Origin: Amycolatopsis antarctica
GTDB taxonomy: Bacteria > Actinomycetota > Actinomycetes > Mycobacteriales > Pseudonocardiaceae
Length of the DNA: 64,000 nucleotides
Direction of reading: 5' to 3'
NCBI RefSeq assembly: GCF_002262875.1
Contig: NZ_NKYE01000013.1
Location: 1-64,000, forward strand
Position numbers and translations under genes: made by a program. Positions 16,774 through 25,140 of this stretch are shown here, one piece after another. Within the stretch, counting starts at the first letter, position 1; every line of letters begins with the position of its first letter. Below the pieces are notes generated by a model, which did not search any database, was not told the origin of the DNA, and saw nothing but the letters and a program-made list of their open reading frames with translations.

Positions 16774-16899
16774 GCCGCCCCTCCCCGGCCGCCATTGCTA
16801 CCGGGGGAATGGTGCCATGCCCGTCATCCGGCGGTTCCACCAGAAGGTGCTACCCGCGGCCGATGCGCGAGGTCCGCGCGGGCACCTACTGTTCGTGAC

Positions 16900-18156
16900 G
16901 TGCGACGGTTGAGTCTCTGGATGCGAGCGCACCCGGTCTTCGGCGACAGCCTGATCGCCGGGTTGCTGCTGCTGCTCGACCTGCTGCTGTTCGTCACCTC
17001 GGCCGGCGAACGGCCACCGCCGCTCTGGTACGTCGCACTGCCGTCGACGCTCGCGGTCACCGTCCCGCTGGCCTTGCGCCGCCGGTATCCGGTGGTCGTG
17101 CCGTACCTCCTGCTGCTCGCGTGCACCCTGCACGGCTCGCTGGAGCTCGGCGCCTCCAGCCTCTTCGCCACGGCGATCGCCGTCTACACCGTGCTGGTCT
17201 ACGCCGGGCGTCGTCAGGGCACGATCTATCTGGCCCTGACGGCCGCGGTGGGGGTCGCGCAGACCCTGCTGTTGTTCCGCGACACGCTGTTGCTCTCGCT
17301 GCTGCCGATGGTCGTCGCGCTGGCGTTCTGCTGGGTGCTGGCCGAGTTCGTCGGGGCGCGCCGGGCATACCAGGGCGAGCTGGAGGCGCGGCTGCACCTG
17401 CTGGAGACCGAACGCGACCAGGCTGCGCGGATCGCCGTCGCGGAGGAGCGCGGCCGGATCGCCCGCGAGCTGCACGACGTGGTGGCGCACGCGGTGAGCG
17501 TCATGGTGGTGCAGGCGGACGGGGCCTCGTACGCGATCCGGCCCAGCCCGGACACCGCGGAGCGTGCCGTGCGGACCATCTCGGAGACCGGCCGGGGCGC
17601 GCTGTCCGAACTGCGCAGGCTGCTCGACGTCCTGCGGGACACGACCGAGGAGGAGGACGGGCTGCCCCGGGTCCCGCAGCCGGGGACGGACGCGCTGGTG
17701 GAGCTCGCCGAGCGGGTGCGTGCGGCCGGGCTGCCGGTGACGTTGGAGGTCGACCTGGGGGACGGCGAGCCGGAGCTGCCCGCCGGGGTGTCGCTGGGGG
17801 TCTACCGGATCGTGCAGGAGTCGCTGACGAACGCGCTCAAGCACGCGGGCAAGGGCGCGCGGGCGACGGTCGCGGTGCACCGGGCACCGGACGCGGTGAC
17901 GGTCCAGGTCGCCGACGACGGTGCCGGGCGGATGCCCGCGCTGGCCACGTTGCTGCCAGGGCCGGACGCCGCCTCGCCGGGTGGCGCGCAGGCGGGGACG
18001 GCGACTGGGGCACGGATGCCGGGCGTGCCGGGCGGCAACGGGCTGATCGGCATGCGGGAACGTGCGAACGTCTTCGGTGGCACGTTGACGGCAGGACCCG
18101 CGCCGGGTGGCGGCTGGCAGGTCCGGGCGACGCTGCCACTCCGGACGGCGACATGA
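16900..18156 (+). CDS. Sensor histidine kinase, NarL/DesK type
   Basis: 418 aa from GTG 16900; the longer open frame upstream is antisense to the GTPase gene. About five membrane segments (20-150; for example SLIAGLLLLLDLLLFV, YVALPSTLAVTVPLAL, LLPMVVALAFCWVL) lead to a coiled coil and HisKA_3: EERGRIARELHDVVAHAVS with phospho-acceptor H192. The HATPase domain has QESLTNALKHA, VADDGAG and GNGLIGMRERA. There is no separate extracytoplasmic sensor domain, so it probably senses membrane state. It would phosphorylate the response regulator at 18280. Its stop overlaps the first mini-ORF ATG (18153). Confidence 0.92.
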   Translation: MRRLSLWMRAHPVFGDSLIAGLLLLLDLLLFVTSAGERPPPLWYVALPSTLAVTVPLALRRRYPVVVPYLLLLACTLHGSLELGASSLFATAIAVYTVLVYAGRRQGTIYLALTAAVGVAQTLLLFRDTLLLSLLPMVVALAFCWVLAEFVGARRAYQGELEARLHLLETERDQAARIAVAEERGRIARELHDVVAHAVSVMVVQADGASYAIRPSPDTAERAVRTISETGRGALSELRRLLDVLRDTTEEEDGLPRVPQPGTDALVELAERVRAAGLPVTLEVDLGDGEPELPAGVSLGVYRIVQESLTNALKHAGKGARATVAVHRAPDAVTVQVADDGAGRMPALATLLPGPDAASPGGAQAGTATGARMPGVPGGNGLIGMRERANVFGGTLTAGPAPGGGWQVRATLPLRTAT

Positions 18157-18245
18157 TCCACGCTTCTCGCTGCCGCCGACGTACTCACCACCGCGGAGGC
18201 GGAATGATTACCGCTGACGTGCTCACCACCGCGGAGGCGGAATGA
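18153..18245 (+). CDS. Mini-ORF from the 38-bp repeat, first copy
   Basis: 30 codons from ATG 18153 (overlapping the kinase stop as ATGA), ending TGA 18243-18245. The internal ATG 18204 in the same frame, with its own GGAGGCGG ribosome site, would give only MITADVLTTAEAE. The peptide has no domain; it exists because the 38-bp repeat places a start in each unit and a stop 39 nt later. Likely function, if any, is passing ribosomes toward the response-regulator start. Confidence 0.4.
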   Translation: MIHASRCRRRTHHRGGGMITADVLTTAEAE

Positions 18246-18288
18246 TTACCGCTGACGTGCTCACCACCGCGGAGGCGGAATGATTACC
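18175..18288 (+). repeat. Triplicated 38-bp repeat carrying RBS and start codon
   Basis: Three 38-bp units at 18175-18212, 18213-18250 and 18251-18288. The last two are identical and the first differs at two positions. Each unit contains ACCACCGCGGAGGCGGA followed by ATGATTACC, a strong ribosome-binding site plus the first codons of the response regulator. The starts are ATG 18204, 18242 and 18280; the stops of the first two frames are TGA 18243 and 18281, each overlapping the next ATG. Confidence 0.95.
18242..18283 (+). CDS. Mini-ORF from the 38-bp repeat, second copy
   Basis: 13 codons, MITADVLTTAEAE, from ATG 18242 with GGAGGCGG upstream. The TGA at 18281-18283 overlaps ATG 18280 of the response regulator, an ideal termination-reinitiation overlap. 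Identical peptide to the end of the preceding mini-ORF. Confidence 0.4.
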   Translation: MITADVLTTAEAE

Positions 18289-18933
18289 GTGATGCTGGTC
18301 GATGACCAGGAGTTGATGCGCGTCGGTTTCCGGATGGTGCTGGGCGCGCAGGAGGACGTCGAGATCGTCGGTGAGGCGGCGGACGGTGCGGAGGCGGTGG
18401 CGCTGGCGGAACGGTTGCGGCCGGATGTGGTGCTGATGGACGTGCGGATGCCGGTGCTGGACGGGGTCGAGGCGACGAAGCGGATCGTGGACGCGGGCAC
18501 GGCGCGAGTGCTGGTGATGACGACCTTCGATCTGGATTCCTATGTGTACGCGGCATTGCGGGGTGGCGCGAGTGGGTTTCTGTTGAAGGACACGCCGCCG
18601 GCGCATCTGGTGTCGGCCTTGCGTTCGGTGGCGGCGGGGGACGCGGTGGTGTCGCCGAGCGTCACGCGGCGGCTGCTCGATCGGTTCGTCGGTTCGAGCG
18701 GTGGCCCGGTGCGCGACCCGGCGTCGTTGAAGGTGTTGACCGAACGCGAGCACGAGGTGCTGGTGCTGGTGGCGAGGGGCTTGTCGAACTCGGAGATCGC
18801 GCAGGAGTTGTTCCTGTCCGAGGCGACGGTGAAGACGCACGTCGGACGGATACTGGCGAAGCTGGATCTGCGCGATCGGGTGCAGGCGGTGGTGCTCGCC
18901 TACGAGACCGGGCTGGCCCGCCCCGGCGCCTGA
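18280..18933 (+). CDS. Response regulator, NarL/LuxR type
   Basis: 217 aa. The receiver domain has D8/D9 in VMLVDDQ, phospho-acceptor D54 in VVLMDVRMPVLDG, T in VLVMTTF and K in FLLKDTPP. The DNA-binding domain near 150-205 is a LuxR-type HTH: LTEREHEVLVLVARGLSNSE and ATVKTHVGRILAKLDLRDRV. Partner of the kinase just upstream. Its start codon is embedded in the third 38-bp repeat. Target genes unknown; the strong coupling suggests dosage is set by the repeat. Confidence 0.95.
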   Translation: MITVMLVDDQELMRVGFRMVLGAQEDVEIVGEAADGAEAVALAERLRPDVVLMDVRMPVLDGVEATKRIVDAGTARVLVMTTFDLDSYVYAALRGGASGFLLKDTPPAHLVSALRSVAAGDAVVSPSVTRRLLDRFVGSSGGPVRDPASLKVLTEREHEVLVLVARGLSNSEIAQELFLSEATVKTHVGRILAKLDLRDRVQAVVLAYETGLARPGA

Positions 18934-19011
18934 CCGAGCGTCGTGCACACACCAATAGGTCCACTGTGGACGTACTGGATCCCTTGTGAAGTAAGGAGTA
19001 GCGGGCGTCAG

Positions 19012-19122
19012 TCAGGTCGTAGTCTGCCCCGGGCGCGACCGGCCGGATTCCCGCTGAAGGTGCTTGACCTGGGTCCGCAGGGACGCGAGGTCCGCCGCCG
19101 ACGCCGGTTCGGTGTCCGTCAT
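19012..19122 (-). CDS. Possible small protein, 36 aa
   Basis: MTDTEPASAADLASLRTQVK continues HLQRESGRSRPGQTTT. The central part could form a short coiled coil. A weak GGAAAG lies upstream. Composition is plausible, but there is no independent support; it could be chance. Confidence 0.25.
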   Translation of the reverse strand: MTDTEPASAADLASLRTQVKHLQRESGRSRPGQTTT

Positions 19123-19173
19123 CCGCGTAGCTTTCCACGTCGCGGGCTCCGGTGGCGGCGTTTCCGCCCAGGA

Positions 19174-19223
19174 CCGCGAGCGGCCCGCCCCACCCGGTAC
19201 TGGGTGGAACGGGCCGCTCGCGG
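19174..19223 (-). terminator. Hairpin after the Fe-S reductase gene
   Basis: Perfect 14-bp arms CCGCGAGCGGCCCG (19174-19187) and CGGGCCGCTCGCGG (19210-19223), just beyond the stop of the minus-strand gene ending at 19232. Confidence 0.65.
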
Positions 19224-19231
19224 AGTGCTCG

Positions 19232-21910
19232 CTACTTGTCCTGATCGGGCAACGGGGTGCCGGTCGGCTCCTCGTCGGTGGGGATGTCGGCCTTTCCGTC
19301 GGCCTCCGCCTCGCCGCCGGACTCGGCGGCGCCCTCGTCCGCGTTCCCGGACTCCTCGGCGTTCCCGGACGCTTCGGCTTCCGTGGTCTCAGCCTCAGCA
19401 TCCTCGGACGCTTCGGCCTGCGGGGACTCGGCCTGCGGGGACTCGGACTTCGCGTTCGCTGTCGCGGATTCCTTGTCCTCGCCCGATTCCGCCTCCTCCA
19501 CCGGCGCCGTTCCGGCGGCGGTCCCGGTGGCGGCCTCGTCCTCGACGGGGTCCACCGCGGCCTGCGTGACCGGTTCGGCGGCCGAGGGCTGCGACTTCGC
19601 CTCAGCCGACGGTGCCGTCTCGGCCGGAGCGTCCCCGGCCTTCGCCGCCGCCTCGGTCTCGTCGGACTCGGTGTGCCCGATCGGCGCCTCCGGCTCCGGC
19701 TCCTCGCTCGCCACCGCGGCCGGTGCGCCCGGCTTGCGCTTCACCGAGGCCAGCAGCAACTGGGCGACGTCCACCACCTCGACGTTCTCGCCCGCCTTGC
19801 CGTCGTTCTGCCGTGCGGTGACGCCGTCGGTGAGCATGACGCGGCAGAACGGGCAGCCGGTCGCGATCTTCGACGGCGCGGTACCGAGCGCCTCGTCCAC
19901 CCGCTCGACGTTGATCCGCTTGCCGATCTTCTCTTCCATCCACATGCGGGCACCACCGGCACCGCAGCACATCGACTTGTCGCCGTGCCGCGGCATCTCC
20001 CGCAGGGTCGCGCCGGACGCCCCGACGAGTTCCCGCGGCGCGTCGTAGACCTTGTTGTGGCGGCCCAGATAGCACGGGTCGTGGTAGGTCACGTCGTCGG
20101 CGATCGGTGCCACCGGGGTGAGCCGCTTCTCCCGCACCAGGCGGTTCAGCAACTGCGTGTGGTGCACGACCTCGTACTGCCCGCCGAGTTCGGGGTACTC
20201 GTTGGCGAGGGTGTTGAAGCAGTGCGCACAGGTGACGACGATCTTGCGCTGCAAGGGTTCGGTGTCCTCGAAGACCGAGTTCAGCACCTCGACGTTCTGC
20301 TGCGCGAGCATCTGGAAGACGAACTCGTTGCCCGCGCGCCGTGCCGGGTCACCGGTGCAGGTCTCCTCCGGTCCGAGCACCTTGTAGCCGACGCCCGCCA
20401 TGTGCAGCAGCTCGGCCACCGCGCGGGTGGTCTTCTTCGCGCGGTCCTCGAACGCGCCCGCGCAGCCGACCCAGAACAGGTACTCGGCGCCGTCCAGTGA
20501 GCCGTCGAACACCGGCACCTCGAAGTCCAGGTCCTCGGCCCACTGCATGCGGTCCTTGGCGTTCTGGCCCCACGGGTTGCCCTTGTTCTCCAGGTTCTTG
20601 AACATCCCGTTCAGCTCGGTCGGGAAGTTCGACTCGATCATCACCTGGTAGCGGCGCATGTCGACGATGTGGTCGACGTGCTCGATGTCCACCGGGCACT
20701 GCTCGACGCAGGCGCCACAGGAGGTGCACGACCACAGCATGTCCGGGTCGATGACGCCCAGCTCGTCCGCGTCGCCGATCAGCGGTCGCTCCGACTCCGC
20801 CAGCGCCAGCACGTCGATCCCGGCGTGCCGCTCCTCCTCCGTCTCGCCCTTGAGCCCGATCTCGTCCCCGGCCATGTCCTTCTTGCCACCGGCGAGCAGG
20901 TACGGGGCCTTGGCGTAGGCGTGATCGCGGAGCTGCGTGATCAACAGCTTGGGGGACAAGGGTTTCCCGGTGTTCCATGCGGGACACTGCTCCTGGCAGC
21001 GGCCGCATTCGGTGCAGGTGGAGAAGTCCAGCCAGCCCTTCCAGGAGAAGTCCTCGACGCGACCGGCGCCGAAGGTGTCGGTGTCTGGATCGGCCTCCTC
21101 CAGGTCGATCGGCTTGCCGCCGCTCATCATCGGCTTGAGCTTGCCGAGCGCGACGGTGCCGTCGTCCTCACGCTTGAAGTAGATGTTCGGGAACGCGCTG
21201 AACCGGTGCCAGGCGACGCCCATCGTCATGTTCTTCGCGACCACGATCAGCCAGACGACGGCGCTCATCAGCTTGATGAAGGCGAAGAAGGACACCAGGT
21301 TCGGGCTGGACGGCAGGATCTCGCCGACCGGGTTCGACACGAACGCCGCCCAGGTCGGGATCTCGTGCGTGCCCATCGCGGCCTTCGCCGCGCGTACGCC
21401 GACGATGCCGAGGCCCTCGATGATCACGACCGCTTCGACGAAGTAGGCGGCCTTGAAATCCGAGCCGGAGAACCGGGACTGCCGGTCCGCGCGGCGCGGG
21501 TGGTTGCGCTGGCGGATGATCACCAGCGCGATACCGCCGACGACGGTGCCGACGCCGAGGATCTCCATCAGCAGGTGCCACAGCGACCAGTCGTCCAGGA
21601 TCGGCCAGCCCCAGGTCGGCACGAACACCTCGCCGTAGGCCTCGAACAGGGCGAGCGAGCCGATCAGGAAGCCCCACATCACCAGCCAGTGCCATGGGCC
21701 GACGGACTTCTTCTTGTTCATCCGCGTGTGCGCGGCGAACTCCTTGATCAGCGTCTTCATCCGCGGTGCGAACGGCCCGTTGCGGGTGGCGTCCGGTTGT
21801 CCGAGACGGATGACGCGCACGAACCGCGCGATGGTCCGCGCGAACATCGTCCACGCGACGAGGCTGATCGCGACGGCGATCACGCCGAGCGTGATCTGTA
21901 CAGCGCCCAT
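19232..21910 (-). CDS. Membrane-bound Fe-S oxidoreductase (heterodisulfide-reductase-like)
   Basis: 892 aa. The N-terminal ~240 residues hold five or six membrane helices like a respiratory gamma subunit (VQITLGVIAVAISLVAWTMF, HWLVMWGFLIGSLALFEAYG, AFIKLMSAVVWLIVVAKNMT). Two 4Fe-4S motifs follow: CTECGRCQEQCP (C299-C309) and CTSCGACVEQCP (C395-C405). Then come two CCG (HdrB-like) cysteine domains (CAHCFNTLANEYPE, HDPCYLGRHNKVYD, SMCCGAGGARMW, GCPFCRVMLTDG). It resembles the mycobacterial protein Rv0338c (similar length). The last ~170 residues are a Glu/Ala/Ser-rich tail, probably disordered. It presumably moves electrons between membrane quinone and an unknown thiol or flavin partner. Confidence 0.88.
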   Translation of the reverse strand: MGAVQITLGVIAVAISLVAWTMFARTIARFVRVIRLGQPDATRNGPFAPRMKTLIKEFAAHTRMNKKKSVGPWHWLVMWGFLIGSLALFEAYGEVFVPTWGWPILDDWSLWHLLMEILGVGTVVGGIALVIIRQRNHPRRADRQSRFSGSDFKAAYFVEAVVIIEGLGIVGVRAAKAAMGTHEIPTWAAFVSNPVGEILPSSPNLVSFFAFIKLMSAVVWLIVVAKNMTMGVAWHRFSAFPNIYFKREDDGTVALGKLKPMMSGGKPIDLEEADPDTDTFGAGRVEDFSWKGWLDFSTCTECGRCQEQCPAWNTGKPLSPKLLITQLRDHAYAKAPYLLAGGKKDMAGDEIGLKGETEEERHAGIDVLALAESERPLIGDADELGVIDPDMLWSCTSCGACVEQCPVDIEHVDHIVDMRRYQVMIESNFPTELNGMFKNLENKGNPWGQNAKDRMQWAEDLDFEVPVFDGSLDGAEYLFWVGCAGAFEDRAKKTTRAVAELLHMAGVGYKVLGPEETCTGDPARRAGNEFVFQMLAQQNVEVLNSVFEDTEPLQRKIVVTCAHCFNTLANEYPELGGQYEVVHHTQLLNRLVREKRLTPVAPIADDVTYHDPCYLGRHNKVYDAPRELVGASGATLREMPRHGDKSMCCGAGGARMWMEEKIGKRINVERVDEALGTAPSKIATGCPFCRVMLTDGVTARQNDGKAGENVEVVDVAQLLLASVKRKPGAPAAVASEEPEPEAPIGHTESDETEAAAKAGDAPAETAPSAEAKSQPSAAEPVTQAAVDPVEDEAATGTAAGTAPVEEAESGEDKESATANAKSESPQAESPQAEASEDAEAETTEAEASGNAEESGNADEGAAESGGEAEADGKADIPTDEEPTGTPLPDQDK

Positions 21911-21959
21911 GGGGAGGGCCTTTCGTCCGGCTGTGGTGGTGCAGGCAGGGTAACCCTTC

Positions 21960-21973
21960 TTACTGATCAGTAA
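21960..21973. promoter_or_regulatory. Perfect 14-bp palindrome upstream of the Fe-S reductase gene
   Basis: TTACTGATCAGTAA, a perfect palindrome 50 bp before the reductase start on the minus strand and 83 bp before the SMR gene on the plus strand. Its shape resembles TetR-family operators; the TetR gene at 22379 or another regulator could bind. A second short palindrome ACGATCGT lies at 22030-22037. Confidence 0.5.
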
Positions 21974-22055
21974 CCGATCAGCGCAGGCTAAGTCCCCCTG
22001 ATGTGGCGCAAGCCTCGCGAGCTAATGGGACGATCGTTCAGGTAATGTCGACGAC

Positions 22056-22382
22056 ATGGTCGCCTATCTGTTACTGGCCGGTGCGGTCTTCGCCGAGGTC
22101 ACCGGCACCGTCGCGCTGAAGTTCTCCGAGGGCTTCAGCAAACTCGGCCCGTCGATCGTCGTCGTCGCCGGCTACGTGACGGCGTTCCTGCTACTGGCCC
22201 AGGTGCTCAAGGCCGGCCTGCCGGTCGGCGTCGCGTACGGGATCTGGGCGGCCGCCGGTGTCGCGCTCGTCGCGACGGTCGGCGCGCTGTTCCTCGGCGA
22301 GACGATGACGCCGCTGATGATCGGCGGCGTGGTGCTGGTGATCGCGGGCGTGCTGCTGCTCGAACTCGGACGCTCGCAGTGA
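22056..22382 (+). CDS. SMR-family multidrug efflux protein
   Basis: 108 aa with four membrane helices, the SMR size. The essential membrane-embedded glutamate is E14 in VFAEVTGTVALK. Other family signatures: YGIWAAAGVALVA in TM3 and GETMTPLMIGGVVLVIAGVL in TM4. It exports cationic drugs or guanidinium-type compounds in exchange for protons. It ends in a GTGA overlap with a TetR gene, so the pair form an operon. Confidence 0.93.
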   Translation: MVAYLLLAGAVFAEVTGTVALKFSEGFSKLGPSIVVVAGYVTAFLLLAQVLKAGLPVGVAYGIWAAAGVALVATVGALFLGETMTPLMIGGVVLVIAGVLLLELGRSQ

Positions 22383-22939
22383 AGTCACAGGTCGACGGGC
22401 GCAAGGCACGCGGGGAGAAGCGCCGGACCGAGATCATCGAGGCCACGCTGCGGGTGATCGAGCGGGACGGCGTCGCCGGGGTCACCCACCGCACCGTCGC
22501 CGCCGAGGCGGGGGTGCCCACCACGTCCACCACCTACCACTTCGCCGGGCTCGACGACCTGCTCATCGCCACGCTGATCACCTGCGCCCGGGACATGGCC
22601 ACCGAGGTCTACTGGATGATCGACCGCGCCCGCTCGCGCGGCAGCCGCGGCGCCGAGGAGGTCGCCGGGCTGCTCGCCGAGGCGCTCGGCCCGCAACGCG
22701 GCCGGACCATGGCCGAGTACGAGCTGTACCTGCTCGCCGCCCGGCGTCCCGAACTGCGCCCGGCCGCCCGGCGCTGGCTCGACGTGCTCACCTCCATGGT
22801 CCGGCACGACGACGAGGTCGCCTTCCGCGTCTTCCTCGCCGGGATCGACGGGCTGCTGATCCAGGGACTGATCGACGACGAGCCGCCGACCGCGGAGGAA
22901 CTGCGCCCCGTCGTCGACTACCTGCTCAAACCACGCTGA
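22379..22939 (+). CDS. TetR-family regulator of the SMR pump
   Basis: 186 aa from GTG 22379, overlapping the SMR stop. The N-terminal TetR HTH is clear: RRTEIIEATLRVIERDGVAG, THRTVAAEAGVPTTSTTYHF. The C-terminal ligand domain (LARLL-type helices, GPQRGRTMAEYELYLLAARR, VFLAGIDGLLIQGLIDDEPP) resembles TetR_C of DUF-type exporters. Probably represses its own operon; candidate operators are the palindromes at 21960-21973 and 22030-22037. Confidence 0.9.
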   Translation: MKSQVDGRKARGEKRRTEIIEATLRVIERDGVAGVTHRTVAAEAGVPTTSTTYHFAGLDDLLIATLITCARDMATEVYWMIDRARSRGSRGAEEVAGLLAEALGPQRGRTMAEYELYLLAARRPELRPAARRWLDVLTSMVRHDDEVAFRVFLAGIDGLLIQGLIDDEPPTAEELRPVVDYLLKPR

Positions 22940-22958
22940 GCCCCGTTACCTTCGAGGC

Positions 22959-23399
22959 ATGGAATCGCCGCGGCCCCAGGACAACGACGACTACGAAATC
23001 GACGACGACCGGGAGCGGGTCGATCTCGACCTCGTCTGGGAGTTCATGTCCGGCGAGGCGTACTGGGCCCGCTGGCGTACCCGTGCCGACGTGGAACACC
23101 AGGTGCGTACCGCCTGGCGGATCCTCGGCGCGTACGAGACGGCGACCGGCCGCATGGCCGGCTTCGCACGGGCGTTCTCCGACGGCGTGTCCACCGCGTA
23201 CCTGGCCGACGTCTTCGTCACCGCGTCCGCGAGGGGGCAGGGCCTCGGCGCCCGGCTGGTCGGCGAGATGGTGGAACGCGGTCCCGGTGCGAGCCTGCGC
23301 TGGATGCTGCACACCGCGGACGCGCACGGCCTGTACTCGAAGTTCGGCTTCCGCCCGCCGGATTCCACCTACCTGGAACGACCCCGGCCGTCCACCTGA
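22959..23399 (+). CDS. GNAT-family N-acetyltransferase
   Basis: 146 aa. GNAT motif A is visible: YLADVFVTASARGQGLGARL, with the acetyl-CoA pyrophosphate loop RGQGLGA, followed by WMLHTADAHGLYSKFGFRPP (motif B). The N terminus DLVWEFMSGEAYWARWRT matches GNAT proteins of the YjdJ/BltD-like group. Substrate unknown. It is convergent with the sigma factor gene. Confidence 0.88.
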   Translation: MESPRPQDNDDYEIDDDRERVDLDLVWEFMSGEAYWARWRTRADVEHQVRTAWRILGAYETATGRMAGFARAFSDGVSTAYLADVFVTASARGQGLGARLVGEMVERGPGASLRWMLHTADAHGLYSKFGFRPPDSTYLERPRPST

Positions 23400-23414
23400 G
23401 GTCGTTTCCGGAAC

Positions 23415-24680
23415 TCAGGCGTCCGGTCGCGGCGTCTCGCTGGCGTCGAGTCCTCGGCGCAGGTGCGCGCGTTCCGGTTCGGTGCCCGCCAGGGCGATCG
23501 CTTCCCGGTAGGCCGCCGCGGCCTCGGCGAATCGGCCGAGCCGCCGCAGCAGCTCGGCCCGCGCGGCCGGATACGGGTGATAGCCGCGCAGTCTGGGCTC
23601 CCCCGCCAGCTCGTCGAGCAGCGCAAGGCCCGCCGCCGGGCCGTCGCGCATCGCCACCGCCGCCGCCCGGTTCAACGCGACCACCGGCGAGGGATCGAGC
23701 GCGAACAGCACCTCGTAGAGCGCCACGATCTGCGGCCAGTCGGTGGACGCGAGCTCGGCCGCCTCGTCGTGCAGGGCGGCGATCGCGGCCTGCACGCCGT
23801 ACAGCCCGGGCGGACCGCCGGTCAGCGCGACCAGCACCAGAGCGCTGCCCTCCTCGATCATCGCGTGGTCCCAGCGGTCGCGGTCCTGGTCGGCGAGCAG
23901 CACGAGGGCGCCGTCCGGGCCGGTCCGTGCGGCACGTCGCGCGTGGATCAGCAGCATCAGCGCGAGCAGCCCGGCGACCTCCCGCTCGCCGGGCAGCAGC
24001 CGGTGCAGGATCCGGGCCAGCCGGATGGCCTCCTCCGCCAGATCCAGCCGCTGCAACTCCGTGCCCGAACTGGCGGCGTACCCCTCGGTGAAGATCGAGT
24101 AGACGACCTGGAGCACCCCCGGCAGGCGTTCCGGCAGCTCGTCGGCGCCCGGGACGCGGAACGGGATGCGGGCGTCGCGGATCTTCGTCTTCGCCCGCAC
24201 GATCCGCTTGGCCATCGTCGCGGGCGGCACCAGGAACGCCCGCGCGACCTCCGGCGTGGTCAGCCCGGCGAGACAGCGCAGGGTCAGCGCCGCGTGGTCC
24301 TCGGCGGCGATCGCCGGGTGGGCGCAGGTGAAGAACAGTTGCAGCCGCTCGTCGGGCAGGCCGCCTTCGGCGGGCGGAGCGGGCGCGCCCCGATCCGCCT
24401 CCACCTGCAGCACGGCCAGTCGGGCGGCGTAGGTCTTGTCCCGCCGCAACCGGTCCACGGCCTTACGGCGGGCCGTCGTCATCAGCCAGGCACCGGGCTT
24501 CGCCGGGACCCCGTCGGCCGGCCAGTTCGCCAACGCGGACTCGATCGCCTCGGAAGCGACCTCCTCGGCCAGGTCCAGATCGCCGAAGCGGCGCACGAGG
24601 GAGGCCAGCAACCGGCCCCGTTCCTCGCGGAACACCGTCTCCACCGACGCACCCGCCGCGTTGGCGAACCGCTCGTCCAT
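23415..24680 (-). CDS. ECF sigma factor with long C-terminal extension (ECF42-like)
   Basis: 421 aa. The N-terminal half has sigma region 2 (DLDLAEEVASEAIESALANW, GAWLMTTARRKAVDRLRRDK) and region 4 (LTLRCLAGLTTPEVARAFLV, PPATMAKRIVRAKTKIRDA). After about residue 180 follows the DUF6596/TPR-like extension (YSIFTEGYAASSGTELQRLD, ALMLLIHARRAARTGPDGAL, LDPSPVVALNRAAAVAMRDG). ECF42 factors have this layout, lack an anti-sigma partner and are linked to DGPF proteins, exactly the neighbour here (6 nt upstream). The extension is thought to control activity. Confidence 0.88.
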   Translation of the reverse strand: MDERFANAAGASVETVFREERGRLLASLVRRFGDLDLAEEVASEAIESALANWPADGVPAKPGAWLMTTARRKAVDRLRRDKTYAARLAVLQVEADRGAPAPPAEGGLPDERLQLFFTCAHPAIAAEDHAALTLRCLAGLTTPEVARAFLVPPATMAKRIVRAKTKIRDARIPFRVPGADELPERLPGVLQVVYSIFTEGYAASSGTELQRLDLAEEAIRLARILHRLLPGEREVAGLLALMLLIHARRAARTGPDGALVLLADQDRDRWDHAMIEEGSALVLVALTGGPPGLYGVQAAIAALHDEAAELASTDWPQIVALYEVLFALDPSPVVALNRAAAVAMRDGPAAGLALLDELAGEPRLRGYHPYPAARAELLRRLGRFAEAAAAYREAIALAGTEPERAHLRRGLDASETPRPDA

Positions 24681-24686
24681 CGCGGA

Positions 24687-25037
24687 TCAGGCGCCGAAGT
24701 CGGCGACCGGCCGGACCACGACCGAGCCGCTGCCGCGCGCGCCGGGGCAGCGGGCCGCCCAGTCCAGCGCCACGTCGAGGTCCTCCACGTCGATGACGTA
24801 GAAGCCGCCGAGCACCTCGCGGGTCTCGGCGAACGGCCCGTCGGTCACGGCGCGCCTGCCCTCCTGGTCCACCCGCACCGTGGTGGCCGTGACCAGGTCG
24901 GCCAGTGACTCACCGGAGACCAGGATCCCGGCGTCACGCACCTGCTTGTCGTAGAGCATCCAGTCCTCGACGCTGCACTCGGCGGCTCCGCCGTTCTCGT
25001 CGATCGCCCCGGCGTTGATCAGCAGCATGTACTTCAT
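24687..25037 (-). CDS. DGPF/YCII-domain protein, ECF42 partner
   Basis: 116 aa: MKYMLLINAGAIDENGG at the start and the defining motif TDGPFAETREVLGGFYVIDV, then LDVALDWAARCPGA. These YCII-like alpha-beta barrels are regularly encoded with ECF42 sigma factors and are the usual targets or co-factors of that system. It sits 6 nt ahead of the sigma gene, in one operon. No enzymatic activity is established. Confidence 0.92.
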   Translation of the reverse strand: MKYMLLINAGAIDENGGAAECSVEDWMLYDKQVRDAGILVSGESLADLVTATTVRVDQEGRRAVTDGPFAETREVLGGFYVIDVEDLDVALDWAARCPGARGSGSVVVRPVADFGA

Positions 25038-25140
25038 GGTCGTGCCTCCGTCGTTCGGTGATCCGCGGCCCGTTGCCGCACAGCATCACAACGAACGGGC
25101 CGCGCGCGGATGGACACGGCCGCGGAACTTTCTCGCGCCG

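Larger units (their letters stand above)
18934..19231. other. Spacer between response regulator and Fe-S reductase 3' ends
   Basis: About 300 bp between convergent genes. It contains a weak 36-codon minus-strand frame (19012-19122) and the terminator-like hairpin at 19174-19223. Nothing else is recognised. Confidence 0.5.

Noticed and set aside
15193..16899. 570-codon N-terminal extension of the histidine kinase frame
   Set aside because: It is the antisense of the dynamin-like GTPase gene, with His/Gly/Arg-rich shadow composition; the kinase proper starts at GTG 16900.
18175..18288. CRISPR-like array
   Set aside because: The 38-bp units are contiguous with no spacers, and they contain a gene start.
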